From Goniomonas avonlea (Eukaryota > Cryptophyceae > Goniomonadida > Goniomonadaceae), in contig QUTJ01031569.1 of the NCBI GenBank assembly GCA_003573635.1, forward strand, positions 1-12,909: a stretch of DNA of 12,909 nt. The letters run 5' to 3'. Shown piece after piece: positions 1 through 7,230 of the stretch. The translations under genes and the position numbers were made by a program. Every line of letters begins with the position of its first letter. Position 1 is the first letter of the stretch. A model generated the notes under the pieces. The model did no database searches and was not told the DNA's origin. It saw only the letters and a program-made list of their open reading frames with translations.

Positions 1-82
1 CCCCACTCAGTTGACAATCACCCACCCCCACTCAGTCACCACGCTTATGTCATCCACCCCCACTCAGTCACCACGCTTGCAG
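1..82 (+). repeat. Tandem repeat ending at a 3' splice site
   Basis: The motif cacccccactcag occurs three times (its cactcag core at 4, 29 and 61). The last two copies continue as tcaccacgctt. The final copy runs into gcag at 79-82, the acceptor used for the exon at 83; the equivalent place in the previous copy reads atg instead. The array is cut by the window edge. Confidence 0.55.
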
Positions 83-2602
83 GACGAGGCGGCGGCAGTG
101 GCGGCGAAGCTCAATGCCTTACTTGCCGCCGACGGCGTGAGTGACTCGCTTGCCTCCACCGCCCTCGCTGCCCGTCGAGAACGCTATCTGTGTAAGTTAC
201 TCTATCGATCGAGTCTACGCTGACTTGCACCGGCAACCTTGATCCGATCGCGTGATCCACAAGCACACACGGAAGTGATCTAGTGGCGCGTACCAACTCA
301 CGCGGTAGCGAGATCAGGCCGCGTGAGACACGAACTTACACAGACCAGGGTTGGTCAGGTCAGGTAGGTTGATCAGGCATTTCTGCCAGGTCACTTACTG
401 TGTGATTTTGGAAACACGCTCCTGACCAGCATTAACATTCCGTTGATCCGGTCAACCCACTCCCTGCGCACGCCCCGCGCACTCAGCACTGCATGCGGCA
501 GACCGTCCGCATGCTGGGTAGTCAAGAGCGAACCGTCGAACAGACAGCGCGCATGGCAGGCCAGTCAATCAATCCAGCGCACGACCGTCAATCCACAGCT
601 TTCACTTACGCAGCGCGTGACAGCGGATGGAGTCGTACCACAGCTCTCGCCCGCACGCCAGTCGCCTGGCCCTTCGTCGCCCATCCCCACCCCCTACTTC
701 GGCGCGCCCCGTCCCTTCACCAAGGGCACCACGCCTGAGGCCTGGGGTCCAAGCTCCGCCGGGGGCGACACCTCCGATATCTCGCCCGTTGTACCAACAG
801 AAATCTCGCCCGGGTGTGCTTTTTCGCCTTCGGATTATGAGGTGCGCACAGGAAGAGAGGCGATGGTGGCCGCGGGGAGCAGACTCCCTTGCCTCCCTGT
901 CCTCCTGTCTGACGCTCCTATGCCCCTCCCAATCTCCCCACCTCTCCCTCCCTGTCGTTCTGCCTGTCTCTTGCATGGCTCGCTCTCCCGCCCCAACCCT
1001 GTGCTGCAGGATAACACAGAGGCCGCGGTCCATTCCCCGGTGTTTGCACCACATGCTTCAGCGGCTGCTGGAGGAGGAGGAACGATTGGGGGCGGGGTCG
1101 CCGTGCGTGTCGGCACAGGCGTGAGTGAGCTTGCCGACTCGGCTGACGCAGTGCACGCCGCTTACAAGGTGCGCCGTCCTTGACCTCCTCACAACTGTGA
1201 TTGTCCTCTCTGTTCTGCTTACAGGCGCGGGAGTCGATACCGCGTGGGAACAGAGCGTACACACTTGGAGAGCACGTCAAGGACAGCGCGCCTTGAAAGT
1301 ACAATCAGAGTTGTGAGGAAATCAAGGACAGTGGCTGTGAGCGAGGGCGATTTTGGCACGACCTCTCATTGTTTCCCACTCACGAGCTGATATCAACAAG
1401 AGAGGTGTCGAATTTGCATCGTCATTCACCGGAGTTCCGCGTGGGGCTGATCTCAACGAGAGGGTGTTGCCGTGCTCATTGCCACTCACAGGACCTGTGC
1501 GCGGAGCTGCACGGGGCTCCAGATGTTGTGTTGGCGTTCTGCACCCCGGAGCACGACGCGAGCGCTGTACTCGCAGCGCTGGAAGCAATCACGCCGGAGG
1601 TCGGTCAAGTCATCGGTTGAAAATCTTTTGTATTTAGGTCTACGTCTAGTGTCAGCCTGATTGGGTTTCCCGCCCGTCTGTTCGGTCTGTGTCAGCCTCT
1701 TTCTCTCTCATAGTGTCACAAACGAGTCATCAACGCTGCCAGGGTCTTCACAGTCTTAGTGCCGCCTGTCCCAGTGTGTCACCTCACGCCGGTGCCACAA
1801 CAGGGCACACCACTGGCAGGGTCGTCGTCTGCCGTGGGCGTCTTGACTGGCTTGGGTTTGGCTGGTGATGGGGGTGCTGGCGCGCGAGGCTGCGTTGCCT
1901 TGTGGGCACTGCGAGACGCTGCTGGAAGTTTCGGGGCTGCTGGTGCGAACACTCCACTCTGGCGCATGCATGACCCAGAGTCTCCTCCACTCTGGCGTAT
2001 GCATGTCCCAGAGTCTCCTCCACTCTGGCGCATGNATGTCCCAGAGTCTCCTCCACTCTGGCGTATGCATGTCCCAGAGTCTCCTCCACTCTGGCGNATG
2101 NATGTCCCAGAGTCTCCTCCACTCTGGCGTATGCATGTCCCAGAGTCTCCTCCACTCCGGCGTATGCATGTCCCAGAGTCTCCTTCCCTCCATGCATGCC
2201 CCAGAGTCTCCTCCACAGCCCTGCGAACGCACTGCACTCCTCCACATGTTACACGCTCCAGCTGCGATGAGCGCACATTAGCACAGCACAATGGATGCAG
2301 CACACGGCACAGTGGATGTAACAGGGGTGCACAGTCTCTCTTGTCACCTTTACACCTGAGCGTTTAAAACTCGCTCACATTGTGGCGCAGCGCACACAGC
2401 GTCTGTCGCCAGTGGAACGGTTGCAGGTCGTGACGCATCGCGAGAAGCATGGGTGCTGTCAAAGCTCTGGCCCACAGCACCCAAGCTCGTGTGGATCTCC
2501 TGCGCCCCTGCTCTGGAACGCGAGGTCGGTTGGTTTGTGCGGGTGTTCGAGTCGGTTAGCCCGTCTGGGTGCGGAGGTGTGTGTAGACGATGTGCGCGTG
2601 TC

Positions 2603-2650
<48 letters not shown>

Positions 2651-5600
2651 CTGCGTCAGGCTGCAGTGTGAATATGTTTGACTTTCTGGTTGCGCCAGCC
2701 GCCAGTGTCCGTCCGCCACTGAGTGATCAGATCGTGACAGGTTGTGACGGCCGTCCGACACGAGCTTGGCTCTGACGTCATCATCATTGGCGGAACTTCC
2801 TGTGGGAGCAGTCTCACTGACGGTAAAACAACAACTGTTTTTCTCCCTGTTCACTCTTTTTTCGTCTGTTGATGACCGGGCAACACTGCATCTGTGTGGC
2901 CCGTTGGGGTCTGGGCAACACTGCATCTGTGTGGCCAGTTGGGGTCTGGGCGGCAATCAAGCCACTCCTGCCTTTCAACATATCATATTGGATCGATAAT
3001 TGGGGAGCCTGTTGATATCGTGGTTGTGCCTTGCTGCCGTGTCTTGGTATGTGCAGGCCGTGTCCAACACCCGCTGCAGACAATTGGTTCCAATTTTGCA
3101 GCAAGGGTGGTGTTATGAGCAACGGGGTGGTTGTGACTGTGCTGCACACTACAGCAGACGTGTTTCCAATCCATGGAACGCCGTACCATGCAACCGGCAT
3201 GAACTCTTTTGTGACAAAGGTAGCTTGTCTTTGACTGCGTAGCCTGTGCAATTGACAGCCGCAGCTCGTGCCTTTGACTCCCCCATGTGTCCTTGCCCCA
3301 GCCTTAAGCACTCGTGGCAGCCATTGGCCAGGGGATATATATTGTCAACATTCAGAACGTTGAGGGGCACGGCAACTGCAGCATCATGCAGTCAAGCCGG
3401 GCGAGATTAATATCACCACCACACCTCGCTAGGCAACTCCGGGTTTTTGCCTGTTTGTCCTGGCTGCATTTGACTGTCGTCCAATTCCCGGATTTCTAGA
3501 GGCCAAACTTTATTCGTTGTCTTCCTGCGAGGGATAGCGAAGTTCGAGAATTACTGGCAGTAGTCTGATGAGTGCCAAGCACCCGGTGTGCCACCGCAAG
3601 ATTCTAATCAAGGTGCCTCAGGCCTCAGGCCACACCTTGTATGAAATTGGAGGCGAAGCAGCAGGCGCTGTGCTGTCTCGGTGGAGCGGCGGCCTCGCTG
3701 CTGGGCGCGGAGACACGCTCGCTGAAGCCTCCGTCCTCTTTCCCCTTGGGATGAAGTGCGTGTGGTTTCGAGTGCGCAACGGTTTCATGTTCCAGATAGA
3801 GGTTTTGATGTGAGACTCCTAATCCTCGCTCTCGGACTCTCTGAACCTCTCGCGCACCTCGCGTTCGTACCTGTGCGTGCTTTTCTCCAGTCTCGACTGG
3901 ACCGCAAAAGCGTGTGTGCGTCTCGTGTGCCCACTATCGCAGTGCTGAACAAAGTGCACACAGGGTTGGAGAACGAAATGGGCAGGAAATATACCGAGTG
4001 CTGCACCCCTTGCGCACTGTCGGGGGCGGTGCCATTGAGCTCGCCGCTGACCTCTGGGTGCGTAATGAACATCCTACAAGTACTAACAAACGCTAACACA
4101 TCCTTCTTCCATACGACCTCGTACAAGTACGAACAAACACACTTCCTCTTGGCAAACCTTCTCACGCAACCTCGTACAAGTACTAACACACTTTCTCTTG
4201 GCAACACAACCTTCTCGCACGACCTCCTGCATTGTGCAGGCATCGTCACGGGGTGTCCGTGCAGGAGAAAGTGTAGGACGAGGTTGGAGGGACTGCGCTT
4301 GTCGAGTGGGAGAAATAAGGTCCCCGACGTCAGAAGTGTGTCCGTAAGTGTGTCCGTAAGAAGAGGTCGTGTGTTTGTAGGAGAGGCGTGCTGGCAGGAG
4401 GGTGTACGTTTACCGCGATGGACCTCTCGTGATACCTTGGCAGGAAGGGAAGGAAATCAGCCTGATGAGCTGCTCTGTGGCCTCCTTGTCCGGGGGCCTC
4501 GCGTCGTTGACGGACACGCTGCCGCCGCAGTGCCCCGACGGGCACAAAAATGTCATTGGAGCGCTCGGCGTGTACAGGTACTGTCATTGGAGCGTTCGGC
4601 GTGTACAGGTCCTGTCATTGGAGCGCTTGGCGTGTACAGGAAATGTCATTGAAGCGCTCGGCGTTGTATAGGTCTGGTCTGCCTCGCCCCGCAACAGTTG
4701 AAGCCCTCTTTGTGTCTGGCTGTCTCTGTGATCTAAATTTCTTTGAGTCGGCAATGAACCAGTTTCCTGAACAACCTCAAGCAGTATCCCAATGCCAGTC
4801 GGCGCCTCTTGGTTGTGGTCCCGTGGCCCTCGAGAAGAAAAAAATCCTGTCCTCCTGATGAAGCCAGTCTCAACACAACTTGTGTTCCTCATGAATATTC
4901 CCTCGAGAACTGCGTCGTCCGACTGTAACGCACTCCCAATTTTGTGTCCTCCTGTTGTAACGCACTTCCCAACAGTGCTGCCTGTGGTTTTGCTCTGGGT
5001 TCGACAGCAGGGAAAGCGAGTCCACACTTAAAACGCGCATTCCGGGGCTCTCCCTTCCTGTGCGCGTTCTCGCGGTCAGAGCTCGTGCACTACGCGCCCA
5101 AGGGGGTGAGAGACCTGCCTGTGTACGGGTTCTTGTGTGTGCTTCTCGCGGGTTCCCATGTGCTTGTCGTGGGTTGTCGTGGGTTGTCGCGGGCTGTTGT
5201 GCTGTTTGTGGCAGGGTGCCGCGCCGTGGTGGCCAAGGCACACCGGTCACACGCAAGCACCGCAGGGTGCGCCCTTTGTCTACGGCAACATGGGGTACTC
5301 CATGGTTGTGTTCTCCTCGGCTGCCTTTGCCCTCCCGGCGCGAGCGGACTGTTTTGTGTCGGAGGCGCCGCCGCCCCCTCGCGGTGCGCGCCTGCGCGAG
5401 GACGAGGACTCCGTCAAGCTCGTGGTCGTCATTCTCAAGGAAGGCCTCCAGAACCAGGGACAGGTGACTTCCCCTCCTCACCTTCGCCCCTGTCGCCGGT
5501 ACCTCTCCTCTCCTCTCCTCCCCTCCCCTCCCCTCGTCCCTTCCCTCTCCTCTCCTCCCCTCCCCTCCCCTCGTCCCTTCCCTCTCCTCCTCCCCTCCCG

Positions 5601-6319
5601 CCCTCTCCCCTCACCCTGCCCCAGTTGAGTGTGTGGACGGACGTCGAGCGCCTCGCTGGAGCTCCAGTCAACGGCGTCGACCTCAACCATGGCATTCGCC
5701 GCTGCGGAATATTTATCCTGTGCCTCTCTCGCACGTACTGCAAGTCGCACCAGTGCCTGCAGCAGTATCAGGAGGCCGTCAGGTGCAAGCGCCTCATGTT
5801 GCCTGTCCTGATGCCTGGCTATCGCATTCCTCCGTCTCCTCACGCCTGGCACCCTGAGAGGTGAGTGTGCAGCCCGTCCCGTATTGTTGTCAGTCGAACG
5901 AAAATAGAGGTCCAGCAAGGCGTTCTTGTGTCCCAATCAGTTGTGCCGAACTTTCGCAGGAGAGAGCAACGAGTACGGCAGCGTCTTATGAAGCCTGTGT
6001 GGTGCTTGTGGCCGGGGTCTTGCAGGCGAAATCATGGGTTGGGTCGAGTGAAATGCGGTCAATCACAGCATCACGCTTTGAACGAGTTCCAGGCGTCATT
6101 GATTTTGTGTCTTTTGTTGCCATGGGTGTTGGTTATCTTTTGCACCGAAGGGGTTGCTGACAACTGTCACACAGCATGCCGCACCTGTCAGGCCTGGCCT
6201 ACTTTGACTTTCGGACTGCTAAAGCCCGACATCACGAGTGGCCCCGTCTGCTGCAGTGCTGTGTCGCTGTCACTCGGAGGGCGGCTGCCTCGGGGAAAGG
6301 CTCCGCTGTATATCAGTAA
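83..6319 (+). CDS. FIST-TIR fusion protein, multi-exon, 5'-partial
   Basis: Proposed exons: 83-191, ~624-841, 1010-1168, 1492-1615, 1820-1942, 2391-2524 (or from 2400), 2741-2822, 3080-3219, 3613-3755, 3964-4057, 4381-4577, 4976-5105, 5266-5463, 5625-5860, 6175-6319 (TAA stop). All junctions are GT-AG and phase-compatible, giving 743 codons plus stop. The first exon may not be the true start, because an acceptor (cttgcag) precedes it and no start is visible. Residues about 37-109 are a Pro/Ser/Gly-rich linker; about 125-575 match the FIST N and C domains; about 578-735 are TIR. FIST is a ligand-sensing domain family and TIR is a signalling or NAD-cleaving domain; a cytoplasmic sensor-effector role is inferred. 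No signal peptide or membrane segment was seen. Several donors are weak (gtcggt at 2525, gttgaa at 1616, gtagct at 3220). Exon 2's start is the least certain boundary. The domain calls are by pattern recognition, not a profile search. Confidence 0.72.
192..623 (+). other. Intron 1 of the FIST-TIR gene
   Basis: The donor is gtaagt at 192, the best consensus donor in the gene. The acceptor is uncertain: I favour cgtgacag before 624, because the phase fits and an upstream TC-rich tract is present. Other phase-compatible AGs are at 520-521 and 631-632. No RNA gene or repeat is recognisable inside. Confidence 0.5.
1169..1491 (+). other. Intron 3 of the FIST-TIR gene
   Basis: The donor is gtgcgc and the acceptor cactcacag. 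Joining AAYK to DLCAEL in phase 0 gives a continuous FIST helix of usual length. An internal acceptor-like ttacag at about 1224 could start an extra exon, but it would run into a stop (1293-1295 region) before a convincing donor, so it is left intronic. Confidence 0.6.
1955..2214 (+). repeat. 33-nt minisatellite, about 7.5 copies, in intron 5
   Basis: Units start at 1955, 1988, 2021, 2054, 2087, 2120 and 2153, plus a degenerate partial unit. The period is exactly 33, so it reads as an 11-residue repeat in open frames on both strands. Each unit carries CCAGAGT, a 7-nt spacer, then ACTCTGG, a perfect 7-bp inverted repeat, and the palindrome atgcat. N bases at 2035, 2097 and 2101 fall at the unit's variable C/T position or its palindrome, consistent with unresolved near-identical units. 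It lies in the phase-1 intron 1943-2390, which joins two parts of FIST, so I treat it as non-coding. Confidence 0.85.
2606..2647 (+). repeat. (TC)n microsatellite in intron 6
   Basis: This is an uninterrupted run of about 21 TC units. It lies in intron 2525-2740, about 90 nt upstream of the acceptor gtgacag. Confidence 0.95.
2878..2951 (+). repeat. 35-nt tandem duplication in intron 7
   Basis: Two near-identical copies start with gggcaacactgcatctgtgt (2878 and 2913). They sit in the 257-nt intron 2823-3079. No function is visible. Confidence 0.85.
3220..3612 (+). other. Intron 8 of the FIST-TIR gene
   Basis: This 393-nt gap joins FVTK to VPQASGHTLYEIGG in phase 0. It contains an open stretch (about 3323-3499, reading GQGIYIVNIQNVEG) with acceptor-like cag at 3320 and 3331. 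That stretch could be a cassette exon, but it lacks a good donor and would interrupt the FIST_C start. Nothing else was recognised here. Confidence 0.5.
4070..4235 (+). repeat. Diverged ~50-nt tandem repeat containing TACTAAC
   Basis: Three imperfect copies share ctcgtacaagtac[t/g]aacA and cttcctcttggcaa-like segments (anchors near 4073, 4119 and 4171). They lie in intron 10 (4058-4380). TACTAAC occurs at 4081-4087 and 4181-4187, and TACGAAC at 4128-4134. TACTAAC is the yeast branch-point consensus, but these sites are about 200-300 nt from the acceptor at 4380. Confidence 0.7.
4551..4674 (+). repeat. 31-nt minisatellite built on the exon 11 donor
   Basis: There are four copies (4551, 4582, 4613, 4644) of tgtcattggagcgctcggcg followed by tgtacaggtac. 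Copy 1 is the end of the coding exon (NVIGALGVY) plus its donor cag|gtactg at 4577/4578. Copies 2-4 lie downstream in the intron. Copy 2 keeps cag|gtcctg, copy 3 has lost the GT (cag gaaatg), and copy 4 has tag|gtctgg. The period is not a multiple of three, so using a downstream donor would change the frame. Confidence 0.8.
5344..6319 (+). other. TIR domain, C-terminal, putatively catalytically altered
   Basis: TIR landmarks in order: the beta-A strand DCFVSE (5347), an acidic Pro-rich loop, helix VKLVVVILKEGLQNQG (end of exon 5266-5463), strand LSVWTDVERL and BB-loop-like GAPVNGVDLNHGIRRC (from 5625), strand FILCLS, then RTYCKSHQCLQQYQEA, KRLMLPVLMPGY, and in the last exon YFDFR, HHEWPRLLQCC. 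The 161-nt intron 5464-5624 is phase 0 and splits helix A from strand B. The family's S-x-x-C-x-x-E motif reads C-L-Q-Q here (5754-5765), so the Glu needed by NAD-cleaving TIRs is Gln. A Glu does lie three residues further on (5772-5774). The domain therefore may act as a scaffold rather than an enzyme. Confidence 0.78.
5464..5624 (+). repeat. Simple-sequence polypyrimidine intron inside TIR
   Basis: The intron has donor gtgact and acceptor ctgccccag. Its body is almost pure C/T, built from cctctcctcccctcccctcgt-like units repeated at about 5510-5600. It works as a very long pyrimidine tract. Confidence 0.8.
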
Positions 6320-6457
6320 AAATTATCGTCAAGTTGAAGCAGTTGGTGTATCAGTGGCCGGTGAGACGGTCACGTCGAAGTCGCCGTGCTGGTGCATCAG
6401 GTAGACGCACACAGGTCTAGGCCTCCTGTTCCATCCCATCCGTTCGTAACAACAGCG
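6320..6457. other. Sequence following the FIST-TIR stop
   Basis: Presumed 3' untranslated and intergenic sequence. No AATAAA is visible. The stop at 6317-6319 overlaps a weak donor (ca|gtaaaa), so an additional 3' exon cannot be excluded. Confidence 0.4.
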
Positions 6458-7042
6458 CTATTCTCTTGATGACTCAGACAGCTGCCCGCAGTTTCCCCTC
6501 ATAAGAAGGCGGTTCGAGGCAAAGCAATCCCGATGGTAGCGTTTGCGCAACTGGGACGACACTGCCGTTGCAGCATCAGGCGCATCGCCTGTCAGCCTTG
6601 ATCGCCAGACCGAAGAAAGACCTTTGAGTGTTTGAGGAAAATCACGAACAAGAACAACGCTTGGTTCGCCGACAAGCACAAAATAGGTTTCCATCAAGGT
6701 GCGAAGCTGGGGCAGCTGCGGTTGGCAAATGTCTGTGACCGTGGCAGATGTCAGAAGCCGCTCCTGACGGACTTCGAGGACCTGCTGAACGAAACCAACC
6801 AGCCACATCCACATCGTAGTCACAAACCATTCAGGTCTGCTAGAAGCCAAACTGAGAAACTGATCCTGGGGACCCGTCTCGAATGTTGTGATCACCGAAC
6901 TACACTGAGCCAAATCATTCGGCAACAAGAGATCGAAATGGCGATCGATGGTGAGAGACCTTTGGCACAAACAGAAAGATCTTGGAACAACTGAAACAGT
7001 GGACTCCGAACAACGCGCGGCCTCGTTGCTCTGCGGTGCCAT
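6458..7042 (-). CDS. Hypothetical protein, 194 codons, unrecognised
   Basis: A single uninterrupted minus-strand ORF with ATG at 7040-7042, lying between the two main + strand genes. Composition looks protein-like (Leu/Val-rich; a hydrophobic stretch around WFVTTMWMWLVGFVQQVL near 6805-6860 could be a membrane or buried helix), but I recognise no family or motif. It has no introns, unlike its neighbours. A 120-codon + strand ORF (6632-6994) lies on the same triplets in antisense, so one of the two may be a shadow. If the minus ORF is real, it faces away from the C1 gene, and the roughly 190 nt around the 7120-7172 microsatellite would hold both promoters. It could also be a chance open frame or a remnant of a mobile element. 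Confidence 0.3.
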   Translation of the reverse strand: MAPQSNEAARCSESTVSVVPRSFCLCQRSLTIDRHFDLLLPNDLAQCSSVITTFETGPQDQFLSLASSRPEWFVTTMWMWLVGFVQQVLEVRQERLLTSATVTDICQPQLPQLRTLMETYFVLVGEPSVVLVRDFPQTLKGLSSVWRSRLTGDAPDAATAVSSQLRKRYHRDCFASNRLLMRGNCGQLSESSRE

Positions 7043-7119
7043 GCCGTCTTGTTCTTCTCCGCCATGGTCACCAGGGATGCCATGTATGAATCACTGCCTA
7101 CTTGCTAATCACCAACACG

Positions 7120-7172
<53 letters not shown>
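7120..7172 (+). repeat. (GT)n(GA)n compound microsatellite
   Basis: About 12 GT units (7120-7144) are followed directly by about 14 GA units. The repeat lies some 60 nt upstream of the proposed start of the C1 protein gene, in its promoter or 5' UTR. Confidence 0.95.
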
Positions 7173-7177
<5 letters not shown>

Positions 7178-7230
7178 AGTCGTCAAAGAGGATCTGGCGA
7201 TCAGTGATCACAGCGCTACCTAACGATAGT

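Larger units (their letters stand above)
1062..3219 (+). other. FIST N-terminal sensory domain (encoded across 6 exons)
   Basis: Two successive alpha/beta half-units are seen, as expected for FIST. The first begins VGTGVSELADSAD (exon 1010-1168), joins to DLCAELHGAPDVVLAFC (1492-1615), and ends in VIG followed by SSSAVGVLTG (1820-1942) and a GCVALWAL strand. The second has WPTAPKLVWISCAPALERE (2391-2524), joins to VVTAVRHELGSDVIIIGG (2741-2822), then KGGVMSNGVVVTVL and HGTPYHATG up to FVTK (3080-3219). The segment from the Cys of FCTP to VIG and the one from the Cys of SCAP to IGG are equal in length (26 residues). This supports choosing the donor at 2525 over reading on to 2578. In the family this fold is a predicted small-molecule sensor; the ligand here is unknown. 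Confidence 0.72.
3613..5340 (+). other. FIST C-terminal domain (FIST_C), 5 exons
   Basis: The domain follows directly after FVTK. Exon 3613-3755 gives ASGHTLYEIGGEAAG and ends FPLGMK. Exon 3964-4057 gives NGQEIYRVLHPL and GAIELAADLW. Exon 4381-4577 gives GRRVYVYRDG and ends NVIGALGVY. Exon 4976-5105 gives CGFALGS, FRGSPF and SELVHYAPKG. Exon 5266-5463 gives VYGNMGYSMVVFSS. The order (VT..GN-like, Y-E-I-x-G, F-P-L-G, Y-R-V, a strand with A-x-D-L, then P-F and E-L) is the one I know for FIST_C. The acceptors at 3612, 3963 and 4380 have weak pyrimidine tracts and were chosen because they restore both the phase and the domain order. Confidence 0.68.

Noticed and set aside
602-1054. 150-codon minus-strand ORF
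   Set aside because: Antisense of a Pro/Arg-rich, GC-rich stretch that is coding or intronic on the + strand; it has no recognisable features.
1759-2367. Open frames on both strands with an 11-residue repeat (PESPPLWRMHV-like)
   Set aside because: They arise because the 33-nt unit lacks stops; splicing it out restores the FIST domain in phase.
2525-2578. Exon extension reading VGWFVRVFES after LERE
   Set aside because: Ending at 2524 makes the two FIST half-units equal in length and joins in phase; the extension would lengthen the helix and lacks a good phase-matched donor.
3323-3499. Possible extra exon reading GQGIYIVNIQNVEG
   Set aside because: Skipping it joins FVTK to the Y-E-I-G-G segment in phase 0 with normal FIST order; it has no convincing donor.
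3756-4652. 298-codon + strand ORF
   Set aside because: It runs through two introns; only parts in other frames (NGQEIYRVL, VYVYRDG) match FIST_C, and the frame itself shows no family features.
7102-7230. N-terminal extension through the GT/GA microsatellite (Val-Cys and Glu-Arg runs)
   Set aside because: It has no ATG start and is low-complexity only; ATG at 7231 is in frame downstream.
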